Part shown: piece by piece, positions 45,386-54,159 of the stretch
Numbering within the stretch: the first letter of the stretch is position 1
Layout: each line of letters begins with the position of its first letter
Assembly: GCA_947090765.1 (NCBI GenBank)
Contig: OX352322.1
Coordinates: forward strand, 5,325,001 to 5,389,000
Direction of reading: 5' to 3'
Source of the DNA: Pseudomonas sp. MM223
Lineage (GTDB): Bacteria > Pseudomonadota > Gammaproteobacteria > Pseudomonadales > Pseudomonadaceae
Length of the DNA stretch: 64,000 nt
Made by a program: the position numbers and the translations under genes
Notes under the pieces: model-generated
Databases searched by the model: none
Seen by the model: the letters and a program-made list of their open reading frames with translations, nothing else
What the model was told of the DNA's origin: nothing

Positions 45386-46726
45386 ATGAACCCCTGCAAC
45401 CTACATCACCTGTTGAAACAGCGCCTGGATGCAGGCGAGTGGTTGCCAGGGCAGCGCATGCCCTCCATTCGCAAACTCACGGCCGCAGTCGATTTCAGTT
45501 ACCACGACGTGGTATCGGCCTATGCCCAGCTGGTCAGTGAAGGGGTGTTGACGGCCTCGCCCGGCCGAGGCTACTTCGTCGCAAACCGCACCCGGCAGAC
45601 GAGCGTGATCCACGAACCCGAATGCATGGCCGGCGATCCGCTGTTCCGCCTGCTGCAGGGCGGCCAGCACTACATCAAACTGGGCAGCGGCTGGCTGCCC
45701 CCGGCATGGCGCGACACCGAGCTGCTGGCCAAGGCAATTCGACGCACGGCGCGGCTGGAGCAAAGCTCGCTGGCAGAGTACGGCGACATCCAGGGCTACC
45801 TGCCCATGCGCAAACAGCTGTGCGTGCACATGAAACGGCTGACCCGCGTGGAGGCCCGCCCCAACCAGTTGCTGACTACCCTGGGCGCCACGCAGGGCCT
45901 GGACCTGGTTGCCCGGTTGCTGATCAAGCCAGGCGACCACGTGTTCGTCGACGAACCGGGCAACGGCAACCTGATCAAGCTGATCCAGCTGGCTGGGGGG
46001 CACGTCGTCGGCATCCGCCGGACCCAGGACGGGCCGGACGTGGAAGAAATGAGGCGCTACCTGGCCACGCATAAGGTCAAGGCGTTCTTCTGCAACAGCA
46101 CCTTCCACAACCCGACCGGCAGCAATATCAGCCCGCACAACGCCTTCAGCGTGCTGCGCCTGGCGGTGGAGCACGAGTTCTTCGTGGTCGAGGATGATGT
46201 GTATGGCGACTTCAGCCCCGCCGTGCGCCAGACCTTCGCCGAGCTGGACAACCTTGACCGGGTCATCTACATCGGCAGTTTTTCCAAATGCCTGTCCGCC
46301 TCGTTGCGCGTGGGCTTCATCGCCTGCTCACAAGACCTGATAGAACCGCTGACCCGCCTGAAACTGCTGACCTGCGTGGCCGTACCTGCGTTTTGCGAGC
46401 GTTTCGTCAACACCATATTGTCGGACGGCACCTATGCCCGGCACATGAAGGATGTGCAGCAGCGCCTGATCAGGCAGCAAGTCCAGACCCAACGTCTATT
46501 GCTTGACCGCGGCTGGCAGTTCGACATCGCGCCGCAAGGGGGCATGTTCCTCTGGGTCTATCACCCGGACCTGCCCGACCTGCAACCTCTCGTGCGCAAG
46601 CTGGAGCAGCACAAGATCCTGCTGATGCCCGGCTCTGCGTTTGCCGTCACCCGTGACTACCGACGCTATGCGCGCATCAATTGCACGCATTTTTCCGAGA
46701 CGCTGGCAGACCATTTCAACGTTTGA
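45386..46726 (+). CDS. MocR-type GntR/aminotransferase-like transcriptional regulator
   Basis: 446 residues. N-terminal winged helix (residues about 5-70: [20 protein letters not shown] and [12 protein letters not shown]) of the GntR type is fused to a class I aminotransferase-like domain. The PLP lysine is in [17 protein letters not shown], and other PLP-fold parts are visible ([21 protein letters not shown]). MocR proteins respond to PLP and an amino acid. It is divergent from the four-gene operon and is its probable regulator. Confidence 0.9.
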   Translation: MNPCNLHHLLKQRLDAGEWLPGQRMPSIRKLTAAVDFSYHDVVSAYAQLVSEGVLTASPGRGYFVANRTRQTSVIHEPECMAGDPLFRLLQGGQHYIKLGSGWLPPAWRDTELLAKAIRRTARLEQSSLAEYGDIQGYLPMRKQLCVHMKRLTRVEARPNQLLTTLGATQGLDLVARLLIKPGDHVFVDEPGNGNLIKLIQLAGGHVVGIRRTQDGPDVEEMRRYLATHKVKAFFCNSTFHNPTGSNISPHNAFSVLRLAVEHEFFVVEDDVYGDFSPAVRQTFAELDNLDRVIYIGSFSKCLSASLRVGFIACSQDLIEPLTRLKLLTCVAVPAFCERFVNTILSDGTYARHMKDVQQRLIRQQVQTQRLLLDRGWQFDIAPQGGMFLWVYHPDLPDLQPLVRKLEQHKILLMPGSAFAVTRDYRRYARINCTHFSETLADHFNV

Positions 46727-46829
46727 GCCTGCGCAGGCAAATAAACCGACCTGGGACCTTGCACCACGCCTGCGCGCTTACTACCTTAGCGCCTTTCGAA
46801 ACCCGCCTCGCCTTGCAGGAGCCCTTGTC

Positions 46830-49271
46830 ATGGCCGCCCCCGCCTTTCCTCCCTTCCGCCTGCGGTTTGCAACCGCCGCCACGCTGCTCGGCATGCTCGG
46901 GCTGGCCGGCTGCCAGACGGGCGGCCACCAGGACAGCGTGCCACCGACCAGCGGCGTACAACCGCTCAAAGGCCTGGCGCAGAACGTCTCGGTACGCCGC
47001 AACGCCATGGGCGCGCCGCTGATCGAAAGCAGCAGCTTCCACGATGCGCTGTTCAGCCTGGGCTACGTGCACGCGGGTGACCGTATCGAGCAGATGGTTG
47101 CCATGCGCCTGCTCGCCCAGGGTCGCCTGGCCGAACTGGCCGGCAGCGATGCACTGGACATCGACCGCCTGATGCGCGCAGCCAACCTCAAGCAAAGCGC
47201 TGCCCAGCAATACGCCGACGCCTCGCCACGGCTCAAGCGCTTCTTCGAGGTGTATGCACGCGGGGTCAACGCCTACCTGTTCCGCTACCGCGACAAGCTA
47301 CCGGCCGACCTGGCCAACAGCGGCTATCGCCCCGAATACTGGAAGCCCGAGGACTCGGCGCTGATCTTCTGCCTGTACGCGTTCAGCCAGTCGGTGAACC
47401 TGCAGGAAGAACTGAGCGCCCTGACCCTGGCGCAGAAAGCCGGCAGCGACAAGCTGGCCTGGCTGCTGCCCGGCGCCCCGGATGAGCCACTGGCTGAAGG
47501 CGAAGTGGACAAGCTCAAGGGCCTGAACCTGGCCAGCCAGTTGCCGGGCCTGCCAGCGCTGGCGGCCGCCAGCCAGAAACTGGCCGACCTTGACCTGCTC
47601 GGCAGCCCGGGCTCGGCCAACCTGGCCCTGGGCCCGCAGCGCAGCCGCAGTGGCAAGAGCCTGCTGGCCAGCGACAGCCGCGCCGCCTGGGCCCTGAGCC
47701 CGGTACAAATCCACACGGGCAAGTACCAGGTTGCCGGCCTGTCGTTGCCCGGCCTGCCGATCGTGCTGGCTGGCTACAACGGCAAGCTGGCCTGGAGCAG
47801 CAGCGCAGTGATGGCCGACAACCAGGACCTGTACCTGGAACAACTGCGTCGCCAGGGTAGCCAGCTCAGCTACCTGGCCGATGGCAAATGGGTACCGGCC
47901 CGCGCCCGTAGCGAAACCTTCTTTGTGCGTGGCCAGCGCCCGCTGCGCGAGGTGATGTACGACACCCGCCACGGCACCCTGCTGGCACAACCCGACAGCG
48001 CCAGCCTGGGCCTGGCGCTGAACCTGCCACAGTTCAAGGGCGACCGCAGCCTGGATGCACTGTTTGACCTGACCCGAGCCAAGAACGTGGAACGCGCGTT
48101 CGACAGCACCCGTGAAGTAACGGCTGCTGCCCTCAACTTCGTCTTCGCCGAGCCCGACCATATCGGCTGGCAGGTCAGCGGCCGCTACCCCAATCGCCGT
48201 GAAGGCCAAGGCCTGCTGCCCTCACCGGGCTGGGACGGGCGCTATGACTGGGACGGCTATGCCGACCCGATGCTGCACCCCTACGACCAGGACCCACCCG
48301 CCGGCTGGCTCGGCCACGCCAACCAGCGCAGCCTGCCGCGTGGCTATGGCATGCAGTTGTCCAGCACCTGGTATTACCCGGAACGCGCCGAGCGCCTGGC
48401 CCAGTTGGCCGGTAATGGTCGCCACGACAGCCGCAGCCTGATGGCCCTGCAAAACGACCAGGTGACCCTGCTGGCCGGCAAGCTCAAGCAGATGTTCGAT
48501 GCCCCTGGCATGGCCCAGCCACTGAAGCAGGCGATCGATGCTCTGCCCGCCGCACAGCGCGACAAGGCCAAAGACACGCTGGCCCGGCTCAAGGCCTTCG
48601 ACGGCCGTCTGAGCCCGGTGTCGGCGGATGCAGCGCTGTACGAGTTGTTCCTGCAAGAAGTGGCACGGCAGACGTTCCTCGACGACCTTGGCCCGGAGTC
48701 CGGCCCGGCGTGGCAGGCGTTCGTCAGCAATGCACGGTTGTCGTTCTCGGCGCAGGCCGACCACCTGCTGGGCCGCGACGACAGCCCGTTCTGGGATGAC
48801 CGCAGCACCCCGCAGAAAGAAGACAAACCCACCATCCTCGCCCGCAGCCTGGCGGGTGCAGTGGATGCCGGCACCGCGCAACTGGGTGCCGATCGCCGCG
48901 CCTGGCAGTGGGGCAAGCTGCACCAGTACCGCTGGCCGGCCCCGGCCTACCATGGCCTGGGCGATGCGATCAGCCGTGCGCCACTGGCCGCGGGTGGCGA
49001 CTTCACAACCCTGGCCCTCACGCCCTACGCCTGGGGCAGCGACTTCGACACACGCCTACCGGCCTCGGCACGGATGATCGTCGACTTCGGCCAGTCCGAA
49101 CCGTTGCAGGTGCTGACCAGCAGCGGGCAGTCCGGCAACCCGGCCAGCGCGCACTACAGCGACGGGCTGGATGCCTGGTTCAAAGGGCGCTTCATGAGCC
49201 TGCCTTTGCAACCACAGAACTTTGGCAGGGCGTATGGCAACCAGCGCTTGACCTTGGTACCTGGCAAGTAA
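46830..49271 (+). CDS. Penicillin-acylase-family (Ntn-hydrolase) lipoprotein
   Basis: From ATG 46830 the protein has 813 residues; the lipobox LGLAGC lies at about 26-31. The longer frame starting at 46641 overlaps the MocR gene and was rejected. Alpha chain about 50-265, then the putative processing site [18 protein letters not shown] with Ser as nucleophile, and a long beta chain ([20 protein letters not shown]). The motif after the Ser runs [14 protein letters not shown], where the related acylases have ANPHF/NDPHL. Family members act on penicillins or acyl-homoserine lactones (PvdQ, QuiP). Activity here is not assured because key residues differ. Confidence 0.8.
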   Translation: MAAPAFPPFRLRFATAATLLGMLGLAGCQTGGHQDSVPPTSGVQPLKGLAQNVSVRRNAMGAPLIESSSFHDALFSLGYVHAGDRIEQMVAMRLLAQGRLAELAGSDALDIDRLMRAANLKQSAAQQYADASPRLKRFFEVYARGVNAYLFRYRDKLPADLANSGYRPEYWKPEDSALIFCLYAFSQSVNLQEELSALTLAQKAGSDKLAWLLPGAPDEPLAEGEVDKLKGLNLASQLPGLPALAAASQKLADLDLLGSPGSANLALGPQRSRSGKSLLASDSRAAWALSPVQIHTGKYQVAGLSLPGLPIVLAGYNGKLAWSSSAVMADNQDLYLEQLRRQGSQLSYLADGKWVPARARSETFFVRGQRPLREVMYDTRHGTLLAQPDSASLGLALNLPQFKGDRSLDALFDLTRAKNVERAFDSTREVTAAALNFVFAEPDHIGWQVSGRYPNRREGQGLLPSPGWDGRYDWDGYADPMLHPYDQDPPAGWLGHANQRSLPRGYGMQLSSTWYYPERAERLAQLAGNGRHDSRSLMALQNDQVTLLAGKLKQMFDAPGMAQPLKQAIDALPAAQRDKAKDTLARLKAFDGRLSPVSADAALYELFLQEVARQTFLDDLGPESGPAWQAFVSNARLSFSAQADHLLGRDDSPFWDDRSTPQKEDKPTILARSLAGAVDAGTAQLGADRRAWQWGKLHQYRWPAPAYHGLGDAISRAPLAAGGDFTTLALTPYAWGSDFDTRLPASARMIVDFGQSEPLQVLTSSGQSGNPASAHYSDGLDAWFKGRFMSLPLQPQNFGRAYGNQRLTLVPGK

Positions 49272-49279
49272 TCCCTGAA

Positions 49280-49307
49280 CCAGAGCCGCCAGCGTTGGCG
49301 GCTCTGG
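49280..49307. terminator. Perfect 12-base stem between acylase and hicB
   Basis: CCAGAGCCGCCA/TGGCGGCTCTGG with a 4-base loop, located in the convergent gap of 38 bases between the acylase and hicB stop codons. There is no T-run, so efficiency is uncertain. Confidence 0.6.
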
Positions 49308-49309
49308 CC

Positions 49310-49735
49310 TCAAACGGCTACGACTGAAAGCTCGATTCGCTGCCCCAACACATTCAGCGCATGCTCAACCTGCTCGATTTTGGAGCGGTGCAACAGATCG
49401 ACCAGACGATCGACCTGGGGACGATTTACCCCTAGCCTGCGCGCCATCTCGGTCTTGCTGATTTTTTGTGCCACCATCGTGTTCCACAGCGCCGCCTTCG
49501 CTGCCGTCAGGGCTGGCAGACGTACGACGGGATGACCCTCTGTAGGCGCTGAAGGTAGCGGGATAGCGTGCTTCTGATCCACATAGAAGGAAAGCGCAGA
49601 CTCCAACGCATCCACAGCATCGAACAGCGCCTCCTCCGAAGTATCACCCGCGCAGGCCATTTCTGGTACATCGGGACAACTCACCCAAACACTGCCGTCT
49701 TCTTGATGAACGACCACCGGGTACTCGAATATCAT
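49310..49735 (-). CDS. hicB: HicB-family antitoxin with C-terminal HTH
   Basis: Start ATG 49735 (MIFEYPVVVHQEDGSVWVSC) with ribosome site GAGGGG gives 141 residues. An ATG at 49759 overlapping the hicA stop is an alternative. The N-terminal partial RNase-H fold (VVVHQEDGSVWVSCPDVPEM) is the HicB core, and the C-terminal part (VAQKISKTEMARRLGVNRPQ) is a helix-turn-helix that would bind the promoter and repress the pair. It neutralises the HicA toxin. hicA-hicB order is standard. Confidence 0.88.
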   Translation of the reverse strand: MIFEYPVVVHQEDGSVWVSCPDVPEMACAGDTSEEALFDAVDALESALSFYVDQKHAIPLPSAPTEGHPVVRLPALTAAKAALWNTMVAQKISKTEMARRLGVNRPQVDRLVDLLHRSKIEQVEHALNVLGQRIELSVVAV

Positions 49736-49755
49736 CACACGCCCCTCTAAACCCT

Positions 49756-49938
49756 TCATGCTTTCAATCCCAAGTCTTTCAGGATCTTCTTTCTCAGGCC
49801 CTCACTGATTTCCTTCGCGCCATGATCCGGGAAAATCGTTTGCCGATTGCCTAGGTAAACCTTGAAATGACTGCCCTTGGCTGCCACGAACGTAGCGCCC
49901 TGGCCGCGTAGCCATCGGCGAAATTCACTGTATTTCAT
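49756..49938 (-). CDS. hicA: HicA-family mRNA interferase toxin, 60 aa
   Basis: Start ATG 49938 (MKYSEFRRWLRGQGATFVAA) with AAAGG ribosome site. Its double-stranded-RNA-binding-like fold has the catalytic histidine in AAKGSHFKVYL. The 60-residue length is typical. Its stop overlaps a possible hicB start (ATGA). Toxin HicA cleaves mRNA when HicB is lost. Confidence 0.9.
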   Translation of the reverse strand: MKYSEFRRWLRGQGATFVAAKGSHFKVYLGNRQTIFPDHGAKEISEGLRKKILKDLGLKA

Positions 49939-50145
49939 GCAAGCCTTTGTAGAGTCAATGTGCATGACGCGCCAGCAGACCGCAACATTTATGTTGCGCC
50001 TACTCACTTGATCAAACAGTTAACCGCAAAAGGCCTTTCGTCATTTCTGAATGGCACGTAGCCCATTTCGCTGAATAAAACCGTTCGAACTCCTGGGACA
50101 GTTCGGCGCTCCTAAGAAGTACTTTCAGCAACCAGCGCCGGCGCC

Positions 50146-51162
50146 ATGGACCTCGTCATTGCCCGCCCCGAAGGCCTCTACTGCCCGCCCGGTGATTTCT
50201 ATATCGACCCTTGGCGGCCCGTGGACCGCGCCGTGATCACCCATGGCCACGGTGACCACGCACGTACAGGCAATGGCCATTACCTGACCGCCAGCCCCGG
50301 CGCCGGCATCCTGCGCAGCCGCCTCGGCCAAGGCATCAATTTGCAGACTCTGCCTTATGGTGAGCGCCTGCTGCACCACGGGGTGACCCTGAGCCTGCAC
50401 CCGGCCGGGCATGTGCTGGGCTCGGCGCAGGTGCGTCTGGAGCATCAAGGTGAAGTCTGGGTCGCCTCCGGTGACTACAAGGTAGAGCCCGACGGCACCT
50501 GCGCCCCCTTCGAGCCGGTGCCGTGCCACACCTTCATCACCGAATCGACCTTCGGCCTGCCGATCTACCGCTGGCCCAGCCAGGGCGAGATCTTCGCGGG
50601 CATCAATGCCTGGTGGCGCGCCAATAGCGAACAAGGCAAAGCCAGCGTGCTGTTCTGTTATGCCTTCGGCAAGGCCCAGCGGATTTTGCACGGGCTGGAC
50701 GCCAGCATCGGCCCGGTTCTCGTGCATGGTGCCATCGAGCCGCTCAACCGGGTTTACCGGGAGGCTGGCATACATTTGCCGGCAACCCGCTATGCCGGCG
50801 ACATACCGCGCAACGACCCTTTGCTGCGCCAGGCGCTGGTCCTGGCGCCACCCTCGGCCGGTGGCAGCAGCTGGATGCGCCGCTTCGGCGAGTACAGCGA
50901 CGCCTTCGCCAGTGGCTGGATGCTGTTGCGCGGCACCCGCAGGCGGCGCGGCGTGGACCGGGGCTTCGTGCTCTCGGACCATGCCGACTGGCCCGGCCTG
51001 CTGTGGGCAATCGGCCAGAGCGGCGCCGAACGGGTGATGGTCACCCACGGTTCGGTCAACGTGCTAGTGCGCTACCTCAACGAACAAGGCCTCGATGCCC
51101 GCGGCTTCGTCACCGAATACGGCGACGAGGACGACGTAGCCACTACCGAACCCACACCATGA
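50146..51162 (+). CDS. Ligase-associated metallo-beta-lactamase-fold DNA exonuclease
   Basis: 338 residues of the MBL/beta-CASP type. The metal motif HGHGDHA (HxHxDH) is at about 33-39, SGDYKVEPDGTCAPFEPV follows, and LSDHADWPGLLWAI is the C-terminal histidine motif. Its stop overlaps the ligase start (ATGA). It corresponds to the exonuclease of the Lhr-type repair cluster known from P. putida and mycobacteria. Start ATG 50146. Confidence 0.9.
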   Translation: MDLVIARPEGLYCPPGDFYIDPWRPVDRAVITHGHGDHARTGNGHYLTASPGAGILRSRLGQGINLQTLPYGERLLHHGVTLSLHPAGHVLGSAQVRLEHQGEVWVASGDYKVEPDGTCAPFEPVPCHTFITESTFGLPIYRWPSQGEIFAGINAWWRANSEQGKASVLFCYAFGKAQRILHGLDASIGPVLVHGAIEPLNRVYREAGIHLPATRYAGDIPRNDPLLRQALVLAPPSAGGSSWMRRFGEYSDAFASGWMLLRGTRRRRGVDRGFVLSDHADWPGLLWAIGQSGAERVMVTHGSVNVLVRYLNEQGLDARGFVTEYGDEDDVATTEPTP

Positions 51163-52817
51163 AAGCCTTCGCCACGTTGTACCTGCGCCTGGATGCGACC
51201 ACGTCCAGCAACGCCAAGCTAGAGGCCCTGCGCGGCTATTTCGCCACGGCCCCCGCCGAGGATGCGGCCTGGGCCGTGTATTTTCTGGCCGGCGGGCGCC
51301 CGCGCCAGTTGGTGCCCACCCGCGTGTTGCGTGAACAGGCAACTGCCCTGGCAGGGCTGCCGGAATGGCTCTTCGAGGAAAGTTACCAGGCAGTGGGTGA
51401 CCTGGCCGAAACCATTTCGCTGTTGTTGCCCGTACATGCCGATGGCAGCGATGAAGGCCTTGCCACCTGGGTTGAGCAGCATTTGCTGCCCCTGCGCGGG
51501 CTAGTGCCTGAGCAGGTTCAGCAGCGCCTGCAACCGCTTTGGGCGCAGCTGGACCGCCCCAGCCTGATGCTGTGCCTGAAGCTGATCACCGGCAGTTTTC
51601 GCGTGGGCGTGTCCAAGCTGCTGGTCACCCGCGCCCTGGCGCAACTGGCCGGGCTGGACGCCAAACGCGTCGCCCAGCGGATGGTCGGCTACACCGATAT
51701 CAGCCACCGCCCCACGGCGGCCAGCTACCAGATGCTGATCACCGCCGAGTCGGCCGACGAACACAGCCAGCGCGGCGGCCAACCCTACCCGTTCTTCCTG
51801 GCGCACCCGCTGCAAGCACCAACCGAACAGTTCGACACACTGCTCGGGCCGCCAAGCGCCTGGCAAATCGAGTGGAAATGGGACGGTATTCGCGCCCAGG
51901 TGGTCAAGCGTGACGGCCAACTGTGGGTCTGGTCGCGCGGTGAGGAACTGGTTACCGAACGCTTCCCCGAGCTGCACAGCCTGGCGCAGACGTTGCCCGA
52001 TGGCGTGGTGCTGGATGGCGAAATCCTGGTATGGAAGCCAGGCGATACCCCTGCTGAGCTGGCCGTACAGCCTTTTGCCTTGTTGCAGCAGCGCCTCGGG
52101 CGCAAAACGCTGGGCAAAAAACTGCTGAGCGATGCACCGGTGGTACTGCAAGCCTACGACCTGCTGGAGTGGCAAGGCGAGGACTGGCGCAACCGGCCGC
52201 AGCACGAACGCCGCCGCCAGCTGGAACGGTTGGTGGAAGATTTCCCACTGGCCCCGGTACTGCTTTCGCCTCTGCTCGAAGAGCCGAACTGGGCCGACCT
52301 CGCCCGCCGGCGCGAGCAATCACGCAGCCTGGGTGTCGAGGGCCTGATGCTCAAGCAGCGTGAAGCCTTGTACGGCGTGGGGCGCACCAAAGACGTGGGC
52401 ACCTGGTGGAAGTGGAAGATCGACCCGTTCAGTGTCGATGCCGTGCTGATCTACGCCCAACGCGGCCACGGCCGACGGGCCAGCCTGTACAGCGACTATA
52501 CCTTCGCCGTGTGGGACGCACCGGCCGGTACCCCCGGGCGCGCACTGGTGCCCTTTGCCAAGGCCTACTCCGGGCTCAGTGACGAAGAAATGCGCAAGGT
52601 CGACGCCATTATCCGCAAGACCACGGTGGAAACCTTTGGCCCGGTGCGCAGCGTGACGCCGACGCTGGTGTTCGAACTGGGCTTCGAGGGTATCGCATTA
52701 TCGAAACGCCATAAAAGCGGCATCGCCGTGCGCTTTCCCCGCATGCTGCGCTGGCGGCTGGACAAGCCGGTGGAAGAGGCGGATGACCTGGCTAGCTTGC
52801 AGGCATTGCTGGCCTGA
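51159..52817 (+). CDS. ATP-dependent DNA ligase of the Lhr cluster
   Basis: 552 residues. The nucleotidyl-transfer motif I is EWKWDGIRAQ with the catalytic Lys (about residue 237), and motif V region LMLKQREALYGVGRTKDVGTWWKWK is present, then an OB-fold domain. An N-terminal region (about 1-200) includes a DNA-binding-like domain. It is coupled to the exonuclease by an ATGA overlap. It seals nicks in repair; the essential ligase of the cell is the NAD-dependent LigA elsewhere. Confidence 0.92.
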   Translation: MKAFATLYLRLDATTSSNAKLEALRGYFATAPAEDAAWAVYFLAGGRPRQLVPTRVLREQATALAGLPEWLFEESYQAVGDLAETISLLLPVHADGSDEGLATWVEQHLLPLRGLVPEQVQQRLQPLWAQLDRPSLMLCLKLITGSFRVGVSKLLVTRALAQLAGLDAKRVAQRMVGYTDISHRPTAASYQMLITAESADEHSQRGGQPYPFFLAHPLQAPTEQFDTLLGPPSAWQIEWKWDGIRAQVVKRDGQLWVWSRGEELVTERFPELHSLAQTLPDGVVLDGEILVWKPGDTPAELAVQPFALLQQRLGRKTLGKKLLSDAPVVLQAYDLLEWQGEDWRNRPQHERRRQLERLVEDFPLAPVLLSPLLEEPNWADLARRREQSRSLGVEGLMLKQREALYGVGRTKDVGTWWKWKIDPFSVDAVLIYAQRGHGRRASLYSDYTFAVWDAPAGTPGRALVPFAKAYSGLSDEEMRKVDAIIRKTTVETFGPVRSVTPTLVFELGFEGIALSKRHKSGIAVRFPRMLRWRLDKPVEEADDLASLQALLA

Positions 52818-52836
52818 GACAATTTCGGCCCCGGTT

Positions 52837-52868
52837 GGCCTCTTCGCGGGCATGCCCGCGAAGAGGCC
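52837..52868. repeat. Perfect 32-base palindrome (REP-type core)
   Basis: A symmetrical sequence with arms 52837-52852 and 52853-52868, GGCCTCTTCGCGGGCA on the left. It is the GCGGG-type REP core joined back to back without spacer. It lies 20 bases after the ligase stop and probably ends that transcript. Confidence 0.9.
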
Positions 52869-52977
52869 AGCGCGGTGATCGAGGCGAAAGCGATGCAGGC
52901 GCCAAGCCAAAAACTATGCTTCTATCTTTGAGCCGACCCGTGTCGCAGACCGTATTCGCCACGCATCCAGGGCCACC

Positions 52978-54093
52978 ATGCACCATTCAACACACGACCT
53001 GCTCTCACCCGTTCCGGGCATCACCCGCCAACTGCACAGCTTTCACTTCGGCCCCCGCGGTGGTGGCAAGGTCTATATACAGGCCTCGCTGCACGCCGAC
53101 GAACTACCGGGCATGCTGGTGGCCTGGCACCTCAAGCGCCGCTTGATGGCACTTGAACAACAAGGCCGCCTGCAGCGTGAAATCATCCTGGTACCGGTGG
53201 CCAACCCGGTCGGCCTGGAGCAAGTGCTGCTTGATGCGCCACTGGGACGCTTCGAACTGCAAAGCGGCGAGAACTTCAACCGCAACTTCGTCGACCTGTC
53301 GGACAGCATCGGCGACCAGATCGAAGAACACCTGACCCAGGACCCGGCCCACAACATCGCACTTATCCGCGAGTACCTGCGCCGTGGGCTGGACGCACAC
53401 CCGGCCCGCACGCCCCTGCAGGCCCAGCGCCTGATCCTGCAGCGCCTGGCCTGCGACGCCGACCTGGTGCTGGACCTGCACTGTGATTTCGAGGCAGTAG
53501 AGCACCTCTACACCACGCCAGACGCCTGGCCGCAGATCGAGCCGCTGGCCCGCTACCTTGGCGCCCAGGCCAGCCTGCTGGCCACCGACTCCGGCGGGCA
53601 GTCGTTCGACGAATGCTTCAGCCTGGTCTGGTGGCAGTTGCAACAACGCTTTGGCAAGCGCTTCCCCATTCCGCTTGGCTGTTGCTCGGTGACCGTCGAA
53701 CTGCGCGGCCAGGCGGATGTCAGCCATGACCTGGCCAGCAAGGATTGCCAGGCGATAATCGACTTCCTGACCCACGCGGGTGTTATCGAGGGCGCCAGCC
53801 CCCCCTTGCCGAACTTGCACAGCCCCGCTACGCCGCTGGCCGCTGTGGAACCGGTGTCTACACCACTGGGCGGTTTGCTGGTGTATCACGCCAAACCCGG
53901 GCAGCACCTGGAGGCCGGCCAGTTGATCGCAGAGATCATCGACCCGCTCAGCGACCGGGTGACCGCCGTGCGCAACAGCCAGCCAGGCCTGTTGTATGCC
54001 CGCAGCGTACGGCGCATGGCAACTGCTGGCATGGTCATCGCCCATGTGGCCGGCGAGCAGGTGTGCCGCAGCGGCTACTTGCTGGGCAACTGA
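52978..54093 (+). CDS. Succinylglutamate desuccinylase/aspartoacylase-family protein
   Basis: 371 residues. The zinc-carboxypeptidase-like motifs are visible: SLHADELPGMLVAW (HxxE), NFNRNFVDL, VLDLHCDFEAVEHLY (second zinc ligand His) and a C-terminal domain (PLGGLLVYHAKPGQHLEAGQ). Such enzymes remove acyl groups from amino acids, but the substrate is unknown. It separates the ligase from the helicase of the repair cluster; the palindrome upstream suggests an independent promoter. Confidence 0.82.
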   Translation: MHHSTHDLLSPVPGITRQLHSFHFGPRGGGKVYIQASLHADELPGMLVAWHLKRRLMALEQQGRLQREIILVPVANPVGLEQVLLDAPLGRFELQSGENFNRNFVDLSDSIGDQIEEHLTQDPAHNIALIREYLRRGLDAHPARTPLQAQRLILQRLACDADLVLDLHCDFEAVEHLYTTPDAWPQIEPLARYLGAQASLLATDSGGQSFDECFSLVWWQLQQRFGKRFPIPLGCCSVTVELRGQADVSHDLASKDCQAIIDFLTHAGVIEGASPPLPNLHSPATPLAAVEPVSTPLGGLLVYHAKPGQHLEAGQLIAEIIDPLSDRVTAVRNSQPGLLYARSVRRMATAGMVIAHVAGEQVCRSGYLLGN

Positions 54094-54159
54094 TCCGGTA
54101 AAACCATTGTCCCTGGCAGGTGGTCTGTAGAAGCACAACCTTCGACGGACCACTGCCCC

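Noticed and set aside
46641..46829. Upstream extension of the acylase reading frame
   Set aside because: It overlaps the end of the MocR gene and lacks a signal; the ATG at 46830 leads directly to a signal with lipobox.
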